Source of the DNA: Methanosarcina sp. MTP4
Lineage (GTDB): Archaea > Halobacteriota > Methanosarcinia > Methanosarcinales > Methanosarcinaceae
Assembly (NCBI RefSeq): GCF_000970045.1
Contig: NZ_CP009505.1
Coordinates: 2,108,001 to 2,172,000 of the forward strand
Reading direction: 5' to 3'
Length of the DNA: 64,000 nt
This document shows positions 36,341 to 46,885 of this stretch, one piece after another. Each line of letters starts with the position of its first letter. The first letter of the stretch is position 1. The translations under genes were made by a program, and so were the position numbers. The notes beneath the pieces were generated by a model. The model had not been told where the DNA came from and made no database searches. It worked only from the letters and a program-made list of their open reading frames with translations.

Positions 36341-38395
36341 TTATTGATCTAGCATTTTTAAAGCCGCAGATTTAAGGGCAGAAGCTGCCCCGGACCTCAC
36401 ATTCCGGTCTTTATCGCCGGTCAGTTTCGTTAAGTCGTTTCTGGCCTGTTGTTTATCCGGCAGCTGAGAAAGCGCAGGTTTAAGGGCAGAAGCAGCCCTG
36501 GACCTCACATTCCGGTCTTTAACTCCGGTCAGTTTTATTAAGTCGTTCCAGGCTTGCTGTTTGTCCGGTACCTGAGAAAACGCGGATTTAAGGGCGGAAC
36601 TTGCCTTTAACCTCACAGCACTGTCCGGGTCAGCGGTGAGTCCCATCAGGTCGTTCCAGGCCTGCTGTTTATCCGGCACCTGCAAAAAAGCAGATTTAAG
36701 GGCGGAAGCTGCCTTTGACCGCACATCACTGCCCTTATCAGCGGTAAGTCTAATTAAATCGTCCCATGCCTCCTGTTTATCCGGCACATGGGAAAACACA
36801 GAAACAAGGGCTTCGACAGCCCTGAACCTCGCGGAAATGTCCTGATCAGCAGTAAGCCTATGCAGGTCGTCCCATGCCTGTTGTCTATCCGGCACTCGAG
36901 AAAATGCAGAGCCAAGAGTCCCGGCGGCAGCTGCCCTCACAGCACTGTCTTCATCAGAGCTAAGTCTATGCAAGTCGTTCCAGACCTGCTGTTTATACTT
37001 CACCTGAGAAAACGCAGAAGCAAGAGATCTGGCAGCCCTTGACCTCACAGCACTGTCTTCATCAAAGCTAAGTCCGTGCAGGTCGTTCCATTCCTGTTCT
37101 TTATCCGGCACCCTGGAATACGCAGATTTAAGGGCTTCGGCGGCCCTGGACCTCACAGCACGATCTTGATCAGCGGCAAGTCTGTGTAAGTCGTTCCGAG
37201 CCTTTTGTTTATCCGACACTTGAGAAAACGCAGATTTAAGGACAGAAGCGGCACTAGACCTTACAAAAATGTCCGGATCAGAGCTAAGTCTAATTAAGTC
37301 ATCCCATGCCTTTTGTTTATCCGGAAGCTGGGAAAACACGGAACCAAGGGTTTCGGCGGCTTTTGACCTCATGCCTTCTTCTTTGTAAAAGGTAAGTCCA
37401 TGCAGGTCGTTCCAGGCCTTTTGTTTATCCGGCACTTCAGAAAACGAAGAAACAAGGGCAGAAGCAGCTTTAGACCTTACAAAACTGTCCGGGTCAGAGC
37501 TAAGTCTAATTAAGTCGTTCCAGGCCCGTTGTTTATCCGGCACCTGAGAAAACGAAGAAACAAGGATTGAGGCAGCCTCTGACCTTGCAGGACGGTGTTG
37601 ATTAGAGGTGAGTTCAATTAAGTCTTTCCAGGCCCGTTGTTTATCTGGCACCTGGGAAAACGAAGAAGCAAGGGCAGGAGCTGCCCTGGGCCTCACATAG
37701 CTGTTTCCATCAGAGCTAAGGCTAAGCAGGTCGTTCCAGGCCTGCTGTTTATCCGGCACCCGGGAAAACGCGGAAACCAGGGCTTCGGCAGACCCGGACC
37801 TCAAAAAGCTGTCCTGATTAGAAGTAAGTCTGTGTAAGTCTTCCCATGCCTTTTGTTTATCCGGCACCTGAGTAAATGCAGGACCAAGGGCAGAGGCGGC
37901 TCTATTTCTCACAAAACTGCTTTGATCGCCTGTAAGTCTGATTAAATCGTTCCAGGCCTCTTGTTTATCTGGCACTTCAGAAACCACGGGGCCAAAAGCA
38001 TAGGCAGCCATGGATCTAAGCTCACTATCCTGATCCCCGGTAAGTCTGATTAAATAGTCCCAGGCCTTTTGCTTATCCGGCACCTCGGAAAACGCGGAAC
38101 CAAGGGCTTCGGAGGCCCTGGATCTCACAGAACGGTCCTCATCACTGGCAAGTCTAACCAGGTCGTTCCATGCCTTTTGTTTATCCGGCGCCTGAAAAAA
38201 CGCAGAACCAAGGAAATCCGCAGCCCCTGACCTCACAGAACGGTCCTGGTCACCTGTAAGCCTGACTAGGTCGTTCCAGGCCTGTTCTTTATCGGGTAGT
38301 AATGAAAAATAAGATTCTAATTGCTTCAACGCCTTGATACGTTCTTCCGGATCTTTGCTAAGACATTGCTTGTGGATCTCCTCTTGATCTATCAA
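36341..38395 (-). CDS. HEAT-repeat protein with about eighteen 36-residue repeats
   Basis: 684 residues built almost wholly of a 36-residue unit of the form VPDKQ.AWNDL..LT.D.D..VRS.AA.AL.SAFSQ. Each unit gives two helices, so the protein should be a long solenoid for binding another protein. The first 30 residues and the last few differ from the repeat. The units are very alike in DNA sequence as well, which suggests recent expansion or gene conversion. PBS-lyase HEAT-like proteins of this type occur in several methanogens; no catalytic domain is present. Sequencing or assembly error in copy number is possible. Confidence 0.9.
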   Translation of the reverse strand: MIDQEEIHKQCLSKDPEERIKALKQLESYFSLLPDKEQAWNDLVRLTGDQDRSVRSGAADFLGSAFFQAPDKQKAWNDLVRLASDEDRSVRSRASEALGSAFSEVPDKQKAWDYLIRLTGDQDSELRSMAAYAFGPVVSEVPDKQEAWNDLIRLTGDQSSFVRNRAASALGPAFTQVPDKQKAWEDLHRLTSNQDSFLRSGSAEALVSAFSRVPDKQQAWNDLLSLSSDGNSYVRPRAAPALASSFSQVPDKQRAWKDLIELTSNQHRPARSEAASILVSSFSQVPDKQRAWNDLIRLSSDPDSFVRSKAASALVSSFSEVPDKQKAWNDLHGLTFYKEEGMRSKAAETLGSVFSQLPDKQKAWDDLIRLSSDPDIFVRSSAASVLKSAFSQVSDKQKARNDLHRLAADQDRAVRSRAAEALKSAYSRVPDKEQEWNDLHGLSFDEDSAVRSRAARSLASAFSQVKYKQQVWNDLHRLSSDEDSAVRAAAAGTLGSAFSRVPDRQQAWDDLHRLTADQDISARFRAVEALVSVFSHVPDKQEAWDDLIRLTADKGSDVRSKAASALKSAFLQVPDKQQAWNDLMGLTADPDSAVRLKASSALKSAFSQVPDKQQAWNDLIKLTGVKDRNVRSRAASALKPALSQLPDKQQARNDLTKLTGDKDRNVRSGAASALKSAALKMLDQ

Positions 38396-38709
38396 CCGGC
38401 CAACCCCATAAGTTCCTATGCCGATAATGCTTAAAACGGTTTCTTTTGCTTCTAATCAAGATTCCCGGGATTGAGCATGGGTTAGAGTGGGAGAAATAGT
38501 TCGTTCTCTAATACTATGGTTTTTCCGGGTTTGCGGGGGTTAAAGTTCGTAAGTCCTAAATAATTTGGAAGTATATTTAAACATAAAAAAATTTAAGAGT
38601 TTTGGGGAAAATCCAGGGAATGACTCTGTATCCCAGCAAAATTCCATCGGCCTGGCAGACGACTTCACAAAAGAGCTCGTGATGAGCAAAATTCCGGGAG
38701 GCGAAGAAA
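38396..38709. other. Intergenic region, nothing firm seen
   Basis: About 310 bases between divergent genes. The right end carries GGGAGGCG before the acetyltransferase ATG. No operator or RNA is recognised. Confidence 0.4.
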
Positions 38710-39495
38710 ATGGATAATGGACTCATAAAACCAATAATAGAAATTAATACATTTCATGAGTTATTGGAAACCCAGAAGAAAGTATGGGGTCTGGAAGATA
38801 TTGATGTAGTTCCTACACATTTGCTGAAAGTAGTTTCAGATGAAATGGGTCCCAAAGCAGTCATTCTTGGGTATTTCCTGGATGACGAAATTATTGGTTT
38901 CACTCTCACACTTCCAACTTCAAATCCTCAGGAAGTGATCATGCATATGTTAGCCGTGGCAACGGATTTCCAGCGGAAAAACGTCGGATATAGTTTAATG
39001 TTAAAATTGAGAGAACTGATGTTATCGCAAAACATCGATAAGATATTCTGGACCTTTGACCCTCTGGAAAGTGTCAATGCCAATCTGTACATTAGAAAAC
39101 TCGGGGGGATAATTACCCGACATTCTGTAGATTATTATGGACCTATCGAATCCAGAATTCATTCCGGTTTTCCAACAGATAGGTTCATAGTTGAGTGGAA
39201 TATAAGGGATAAACACGTAGAAAACAGGATAAAAGATAGCGTCAAAGGAAATTGCTCGAGCTCACAACTGAATTGCCCATGTGCTGACAGCGATATACAA
39301 TTCGTTGAAATACCCCTTAATATCCAGGAGTTAAAGAAAGAAGATATTTCCGGAGCAATTAAAATCAGAATTGAAACAAGAAGCAAATTTGAAGAAATTA
39401 TCGAAAAATCAAACTACGTCGGCCTGGATTTTATTTACGATAAAATTAACCGAAAAGGAAGCTATATTTTTAAAAAGCCTCTTTCAAAATTATAA
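38710..39495 (+). CDS. GNAT-family acetyltransferase (COG3375-like)
   Basis: 261 residues. The N-terminal 165 residues carry the GNAT fold, with HMLAVATDFQRKNVGYSLM (about residues 77-95) forming the acetyl-CoA-binding strand and loop, and WTFDPLESVNANLYIRKLGG following. This matches the predicted acetyltransferase family of COG3375. The C-terminal 90 residues are unassigned and contain a Cys-rich spot (NCSSSQLNCPCAD). GGGAGGCG precedes the ATG. The substrate is unknown. Confidence 0.85.
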   Translation: MDNGLIKPIIEINTFHELLETQKKVWGLEDIDVVPTHLLKVVSDEMGPKAVILGYFLDDEIIGFTLTLPTSNPQEVIMHMLAVATDFQRKNVGYSLMLKLRELMLSQNIDKIFWTFDPLESVNANLYIRKLGGIITRHSVDYYGPIESRIHSGFPTDRFIVEWNIRDKHVENRIKDSVKGNCSSSQLNCPCADSDIQFVEIPLNIQELKKEDISGAIKIRIETRSKFEEIIEKSNYVGLDFIYDKINRKGSYIFKKPLSKL

Positions 39496-39765
39496 AGTCT
39501 CCCTGAATTCAATATCTCTTTTTATTTTCTTCCCTGAAACAGGCTTTTTTGGAGACGTCCCTGGCCCTTTGCAACCATATATTTCCTACAGTCTCTAATA
39601 AATGAATAATTATTAAAATAAATATTAAATTTATATTATATATATTCATTTTTTATGTATGTAAATTAATGATATAAATTTCATTTTATTTAATATACTT
39701 ATATAATTATACCCTCTACCTGAAAGCATTCTTTTTCAATATTTTATCATGAAGGGGGAAATATA

Positions 39766-39999
39766 ATGATGACTAAAGAACGTATTGCGATTTGTTTTGT
39801 AATCTCTTTATTTTTTATAAGCATTGGAACAGCATCATCAGCCGAGATTACCGTGAACAACATATACATTTTGACCACCATATACCTGTTTCTGGGGTCC
39901 CTGCACTGGGAAAGCAGGCTTGTGTCCCAGTTTGGTGACGAATACCGGGAGTACCAGAAACGGGTTCACAGGATAATTCCCCATTCAGGGGGATATTAA
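39766..39999 (+). pseudogene. Chimera: NosD-type signal peptide joined to the tail of the ICMT-like gene
   Basis: The first 31 residues (MMTKERIAICFVISLFFISI..., then AEITVNN) are the signal peptide and mature start of the surface beta-helix family seen at 40694. Directly after ITVNN the frame continues as the last 46 residues of the ICMT-like gene at 34471. So an exported-protein start was cut and joined to a copied gene end. AAGGGGG precedes the ATG and the frame is intact, so a 77-residue peptide could be made, but a function is unlikely. Confidence 0.75.
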
Positions 40000-40010
40000 T
40001 AAAAAATTTT
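39861..40010. repeat. 150-bp near-perfect duplicate of 34938-35087
   Basis: This block equals 34938-35087 with one substitution seen (GCG to GTG in the ALA-SER region), including the stop codon and ten following bases. The two copies are in the same orientation, 4.9 kb apart. Neither edge shows an obvious target duplication. Confidence 0.92.
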
Positions 40011-40197
40011 TGATTAGCCCCGATTTTACGCACCAGTAACCTATCTCTTCAGTTCAGGCCCCTGCCTCTTCAGTTCGGGCCTAAGTTTCTTCGTTCAGGC
40101 AATACTTCGCCTAACCTTTTTCCTGCATCATCTATAGAAAACCCACTCCATGTACGTTTTATTCTGGCATAAACCAAACCTAAGTGAAATTAGCAGG

Positions 40198-40245
40198 TTG
40201 ATGACAGGTTTATGATAATCCGGCGGTTCTTTTTTCTATAATGGA
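40198..40245 (+). pseudogene. Scrap of a second trypsin-like protease gene start
   Basis: About 48 bases (TTGATG...TTATGATAAT.CGGCGGTTCTTTTTTCTATAA.GG) match the start of the protease gene near 33722-33768 at roughly four in five positions. Nothing of the catalytic domain follows. Confidence 0.45.
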
Positions 40246-40380
40246 ATAAACCGTAAACCAAAAGCGAAATTCCCACAAACCTTGGGATCAACTTTCATTG
40301 CCTCACACTCACGTTTTCCTTTGATTGCCCAAAAAGGTCATTTATATAGCTCCCAAAAAGCAGTTTTTCCTGTGTCTACT

Positions 40381-40500
40381 CCACAAACCTTAGTACTTTC
40401 ATCTTTTTTTCTCTTAAAAGCCAGGCCCTGATAACGCCACATGAAAGCGAGAGGGATCGCAACCCTGCCTCTGGCAAACCTCATATTTCGGAATCCCTCC
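40381..40500 (-). pseudogene. Second integrase C-terminal scrap
   Basis: Minus-strand reading gives IPKYEVCQRQGCDP, then after a one-base shift LAFMWRYQGLAF, parallel to IPEYEVYQRQGHDP and LTSMRHYQGLAF at 28566-28793. Similarity extends past the stop toward 40320, matching 28500-28560, so both scraps come from the same element family and include its flank. Confidence 0.5.
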
Positions 40501-40693
40501 CATAAGCATCCGGAACCTTTAATTTTTCATAACTACGCAGACTAATCATAATAAAATAATACTTTTTTATAAAAACTTATAAATATTTATATAAACTGCT
40601 GATATAAAATTCGTTACATTTTATATGTATATGTTCATTAATCATATTTGAAAGAATAATTTTTCAATATATGTTCATATAGGGGTAAATATT

Positions 40694-43600
40694 GTGAGAA
40701 GTAACGAAAGTATTGGGATTTATTTTTTAGTTACTTTACTTTTAATAAGCATGGGAACTGCTTCAGCGGCAGATATCACTGTGAACAACGATGCCGGATA
40801 GGGAGTAGATTATACCTCCATCCAGGCTGCTGTGGATGCTGCAAAGGATGGGGACACTATCATTGTGTACAGCGGCACCTATGAAGAGAACGTAGATGTG
40901 AACAAGGAACTGACAATAATCTCGCAGTCAGGAAATCCGGAAGATACGATCGTTCAGGCATTCAAAATAACTGCAAATAACGTGACAATAAATGGCTTTA
41001 AGTTAGATGGTGGCAATCGGGAAATACGCCTTGATGGCGCTCAGTATAACAACATTAGTAACAATGAATTCTATCAAATCTCTCTGATATCTTCCAGCAA
41101 CAACAAGGTGAAAAATAACATTTGCAATGGAGGCATTCATTGCCTCAGCCTTTCTGGTTCAGACAACAACCTCTTGAGCAATAACAGTATTTCGGCTATG
41201 GAATTTGCCATTTTTATTGAAAATTCCAACAACAATATACTGATAGGGAACAATATTGGTGGGGAACATCCCCTTTGGCTTAGATATTCCTGCAACAACA
41301 CGATGAGCGATAATTCAATAAGTGGGGTTTGGGAAGTAATCGATTTGTTATATTCAAGCAACAACACAATGAGCAATAACTATGTAAGTGGAATTGAATT
41401 AGGGATCATGGTGTCACATTCAAACAACACCACGATGAACAATAACTATGTCTCCGGTGCTCAGGGAATCATTATTGGTTCTTCCAGTTATTGCATAATG
41501 AGCAATAATACAGTCAGTGCCCAAGGCCTTAATGGTTTCAGTCTGAGTAACTCCAACAACAACATATTGAAAGACAACATTGTGGTCGAAGATGAGCATT
41601 ACTCTATGCGCTATAGCTTCTATCTGGGATCATCCAACAACAACATACTGACTGGCAACATAGCAAGACGAACAAAACTTGAGGAAGGTTGTTCCAATAT
41701 CCATCTCAATAATTCAAACAGCAACCTCATCTACAACAATTACTTCAACAGCACCAATAACGTTTACGATAACGGAAACAACATCTGGAATATAACTAAA
41801 ACTCCAGGCACAAACATTATCGGAGGGCCTTTCCTTGGGGGGAATTACTGGTCGGATTACGCCGGTGCCGATACCAATGGGGATGGTCTTGGAGATACCC
41901 TGCTTCCGTATAATTCCGAAGGACAAATAGCAAACGGAGGAGATTATCTACCCCTGGTAACACCAGCCGAGCCCCCTGCAGCAGAATGTATCACAGTGAA
42001 CAACGGTGCCGGGTAGGGAGCAGATTTTACTTCAATTCAGGCTGCTGTGGATGCTGCAAAGGACGGGGACACTATCATTGTGTACAGCGGCACCTATGAA
42101 GAGAACGTAGATGTGAACAAGGAACTGACAATAATCTCGCAGTCAGGAAATCCGGAGGACACTATAGTTCAGCCTGCCAACAGTTCAGACCACGTTTTTC
42201 ATGTTACAGCAGATGGAGTGAAAATTAGCGGGTTTAACATAACAGGAGCCAGTGACACCGGGTGTGCCGGAATCTATCTTGAAGGAGTTGAATACTGCCT
42301 TATTGAAAATAACACAGCAAACTTGAACGAGTATGGTATCTACCTGATGGGTTCCAGTAACAACACGCTGAACAATAACACGGCATCAAATAACACCGCA
42401 GACGGAATCAATCTGGACTCTCAAAAAAGAGAATTAGAAGGCGGAGAAATATTAATAGTCGCAGTTTCCAGCGGCAACATGTTAATCAACAACGCTGCAA
42501 ATTCGAACAACGATCGTGGTGTCTATCTGGATTGTCGGAGTGGCCATAATAAACTTGAACATAACAAAGCATCGAACAACGGCCAAGGCATCTTTCTGTA
42601 TTATTCCAGAGGCAACATGCTGAACAATAATACAGCAAACTTGAACAGCGACTCAGGCATCTATCTGGTATCTTCGAGCAGCAACACGCTGAGCAATAAC
42701 ACAGCATCAAATAACACCGAAAACGGAATCATTCTTGACCATGGTGTGGTGTGGGTAGAATGTGGTGACGTTATAGGTTCCAGCGGTAACATATTAATCA
42801 ATAACGCAGCAAATTCGAACCGCGAATCAGGCATCTATCTGGATTCCGACGGCAACATGCTGAACAATAACACAGTATCGAACAACTACTGCGGCATGTG
42901 TCTGACTAACTTTGAGGATTTTTTCGATTCGTATACCGGCGACAATACGCTGTGCAATAACAAGGTATCGAACAACTACTATGGCATGCTTCTGGAGGAT
43001 TTCAGCAACAATTTCATTTACAACAACTACTTCAACAACACAAACAACACATATTTTGAAGGCACAAACACCGGCAACATCTGGAACACTACCAAAACCC
43101 CGGGCACTAACATTGTCGGAGGGCCTTTCCTTGGGGGGAACTACTGGTCGGATTATGCTGGTTCCGATACCAGTGGAGACGGTCTGGGAGATACCTTGCT
43201 TCCATATAATTGCGAAGGGCAGATTGCAAACGGAGGGGATTATCTACCCCTGGTAAAACCAGTCGAGTCCCCTAAACCTGCAGCAATATATACCGTGAAC
43301 AACGGTGCCGGGTAGGGAGCTGATTTCACCTCCATTCAGGCCGCCGTGGATGCTGCAAAGGACGGGGACACTATCATTGTGTACAGCGGCACCTATGAAG
43401 AGAACGTAGATGTGAACAAGGAACTGACAATAATCTCGCAGTCAGGAAATCCGGATGATACAATTGTTAAGGCGGCCGTTTCAGATGATCACGTCTTCAA
43501 TGTGATCGGAAAAAATGTGACGATAAGTGGCTTTACTGTGACCGGGGCCACCGAATATATAAATGCTGGAATATATCTCAATGGAGTTGAGGGGTCCATT

Positions 43601-46567
43601 ATTACTAACAATATTGTATCAGATAATAGTTGTGGTATCTATCTGGATTCTTCCAGCGACAACACGCTGACAGATAATACTGCATCGAACGACTATTACG
43701 GTATCTATCTGTGTGACTCCAGCAACAACACGCTGACCAACAACAAAGCATCGGACAGCGACAACTACGACGACTACGACTGTTACGGCACCGGCCTCGA
43801 TCTGTATCACTCCAGCGACAACACGCTGACAGATAATACCGCATCGAACAACTATTACGGCATCTCTCTTAGTGGTTCCAACAACACGCTGACAAATAAT
43901 ACCGCATCGGACAACGACTATTACGGTATCTCTCTTAGTGGTTCCGACAACACGTTGACGGATAATAGAATGACTTACAATAAGTATAATTTTAGAGGTG
44001 GAGGAATAAATGATATTGATACAAGCAACACCGTAGACGGTAAACCGATATACTACCTTGTAAATCTTTCAGACATAACTCTTGATTCTACTTCAAATGC
44101 AGGGATTGTCTACTGTATCAATTGCCAGGATATCTTCATAAAAGACCTGAATCTTGAAAATAATGCATATAGCATTTACTTCTATAACACAACCGGGTCA
44201 AAAATTGATAATAATAGGGTATCGGACAACTATCACGGCATCAGTCTGTGGTACTCCAGCGACAACACGCTTACCAGCAACAATGTATCGAATAGCAATT
44301 ACGGCATCAGTCTGCAGGGCTCCAGCGACAACAACACGCTGACAGATAATACAGCATCGAATAACTATGAAGGCATCTTTCTGGGGTCCTCCAGCGACAA
44401 CACGCTGACCAGCAACATTGTATCGGACAACAGGGGCGGCATCTTTCTGCAGGACTCCAGCGACAACGTGCTGACAGATAATACAGCATCAAACAACTCT
44501 GACGGCATCTATGTGTACTACTACAGCGACAACAACACGCTGACAGATAATACAGCATCAAACAACTCTGACGGCATCTCTCTTAGTGGTTCCAACAGCA
44601 CGCTGACAAATAATACCGCATCGAACAACGACTATTACGGCATCTCTCTTAGTGGTTCCGACAACAAGCTGACCAGCAACATTGCATCAAACAACTCTGA
44701 CGGCATCTCTCTTAGTGGTTCCAACAACACGCTGACAAATAATACCGCATCGGACAACGACTATTACGGTATCTCTCTTAGTGGTTCCGACAACACGTTG
44801 ACGGATAATAGAATGACTTACAATAAGTATAATTTTGAAGGTGGAGGAATAAATGATATTGATACAAGCAACACCGTAGACGGTAAACCGATATACTACC
44901 TTGTAAATCTTTCAGACATAACTCTTGATTCTACTTCAAATGCGGGGACTGTCTACTGCATCAACTGCCGGGATATCTCTATAAAAGACCTGAATCTCGA
45001 AAATAATGAATATGGCATTTACCTCCATAATACAACCGGGTCAAACATTGATAACAATGAAGTATCGAACAACGAGTACGGCATCTATCTGCGTTACTCC
45101 AGCGACAACACGCTAACAGATAATAACGCATCGAACAACAATGAAATAGGCCTCTATCTGCGTTACTCCAGCGACAACACGCTGACAGATAATAACGCAT
45201 CGATCAACAATGAAAAAGGCATCGAACTGCGTGAATCCAGCGGCAACACGTTGACAGATAATAACGCATCGAATAACTATCACGGCATCTTTCTGTGGTT
45301 CTCCAATGACAATAACACGCTGACAGGCAACACTGTATCGGATAATGTTTTCGGCATCTATCTGGGGTATTCCAATAACAGCACGCTGACAGATAATAAC
45401 GCATCGAACAACGACTATTGCGGCATCAGTCTGAGTCACTCCAGCGACAACATGCTAACAGATAATACCGCATCGAATAACAATTACGGCATCCGTCTGA
45501 TGTACTCCAGCGACAACACGCTGATCAGCAACTTGGTAAGCCAGAATGAAGAGTTTGGCATTTATCTCACTGGATCGATGGATAACCTCATCTACGACAA
45601 CTACTTCAACGGTACCAATAACGCTTATGATTACGGGAAGAACATCTGGAATACCACGAAAACCCCAGGCACAAACATTGTCGGAGGGCCTTTCCTCGGC
45701 GGGAACTACTGGTCGGATTATGCAGGTGTTGATACTGACGGAGACGGCCTTGGAGATACTTTACTTCCGTATAATTCAGAAGGGAAAATAGCTAACGAAG
45801 GAGATTATCTGCCTCTGGCAACACCATCCGGAACCACTCCCCTGATTCCGGCAACAGTCGAGTCTGAAGGGACTGATAACAGCCGGGCGAACTATGAGAT
45901 TCTTGCCTCCCGATCCGGCTCCGGACTCGTATCTGGGCCATTACCCGATTTAACTGTCCTTTCGTTTGACCCTGAGACTACTCTCGTTGTCGAAGGGGAG
46001 GGTGCCGAAATCCGGGTTATGGCAGACGAATTCCCCGAAGGGCTTGCGGGCTACAACCTGACCTTCAGCATTGAAGACCCGGCAATTGCGGAAATCACGG
46101 AAATCGAGTTCCCGGTGTGGGCAAACCTGACCGCCGGTTCCGGCCTTCCTGCAGCTTCGGTTAACATGGCTGCTTTTGACGGGGACGAAATGATCCAGGC
46201 AGGAGCTGAAAGCGTCGTTCTTGGGAACCTGACAGTTTCCGGAAAAGCTTTTGGGAAAACAAATCTCACAATCACGGTGGAGGACCTGGATGATGATTCC
46301 GGAAACCCGGTAGGAACCACCGTCCTTGAAGGCAGCATCGAAGTCAATATGGCACTTACTCCGGACTATGGTAATTCCCCGGAGAACCCGGATACAGTTG
46401 AGGGCTACAAAGACTTTACCGGAAATGAAGAAATCTCCTCCAGGGACCTTGAAATGTCCTACAACATAGAATGGATCAAAGAAAACATGCTTGAGGAGTT
46501 TTTCGATTTCAACGGAGACGGAAAGATCGATTTCAACGATATCGTAGCCCTTTTCAAAACTGGCTAA
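40694..46567 (+). CDS. Giant secreted three-module NosD-type beta-helix protein with three in-frame UAG codons
   Basis: One frame of 1958 codons from GTG 40694 (AGGGGT upstream) to TAA 46565-46567, broken only by TAG at codons 36, 441 and 874 (40799, 42014, 43313). Residues 1-25 or so are a signal peptide (TLLLISMGTASAAD). Each module starts ITVNN.AG-UAG-G.D(Y/F)TSIQAAVDAA, continues as right-handed beta-helix repeats rich in Asn, Ser and Thr, and ends GGPFLGGNYWSDYAG...DTLLPYN. The third module has over twenty NNTL(T/D).N.(A/V)SNN turns. A cohesin-like domain (about codons 1755-1880) and a dockerin-like EF-hand segment (DFNGDGKIDFNDIVALF) close it. In Methanosarcina UAG can encode pyrrolysine, so a single 1957-residue protein is possible; if UAG terminates, only 35 residues are made from the signalled start, since no ribosome-binding site follows the UAGs. 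Confidence 0.75.
40823..43456 (+). repeat. Three near-identical 120-bp module starts
   Basis: 40823-40942, 42038-42157 and 43337-43456 are almost identical at DNA level (offsets 1215 and 1299, both multiples of three), whereas the rest of the modules has diverged. This points to gene conversion or strong constraint around the segment following each UAG. Confidence 0.9.
43864..45010 (+). repeat. Internal duplication of about 300 bp, offset 843 bp
   Basis: 43864-44165 and 44707-45008 match closely, coding for the same non-helical insert (NRMTYNKYNF, DTSNTVDGKPIYYLVNLSD, YCINC). The offset is 281 codons, keeping frame. This is a duplicated domain inside module three. Confidence 0.85.
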
Positions 46568-46885
46568 TAGGCTCTGGATCTGAAAAAAAGGAATTTGAAT
46601 CAAGTTAAGGGAGAAAAAGAGCCTGAAAACTCTTTTTCCTCCTTTATTTTTTGGTTTTCAGGATCCTTTTCAGAGCGGGTATAATACCCGGTTGAAAATT
46701 TAGATTAGGGGCTCAAAAAGGATGCTTAAAATTTCCAGACCTCATACTTTTTTATCAGCATTGGTTTTACCACCTTTTTTTAAAGGCATATAGCTACCTG
46801 GTATTTTTTGTGCGAACTTGTGTATGTATAACGCAAAATTTGAATTATGAAAAAATAATTTTTACTTCATTTTTAAAGTTGTCAT
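46568..46885. other. Intergenic region with likely terminator of the giant gene
   Basis: A stem AAAAAGAGCCTGAAAA/TTTTCAGG-type with T-runs at 46625-46660 may end the transcript. Nothing else is seen in about 320 bases. Confidence 0.35.

Larger units (their letters stand above)
40011..40693. other. Intergenic region of gene scraps
   Basis: It contains the protease-start scrap at 40198-40245 and the integrase scrap at 40381-40500. The last 150 bases before the giant surface-protein gene are AT-rich, with several possible TATA boxes. Confidence 0.5.

Noticed and set aside
42047-43346. Separate genes starting at GTG after each UAG of the giant frame
   Set aside because: The GTG codons lie inside the conserved QAAVDAA segment, with no ribosome-binding site and no signal peptide.
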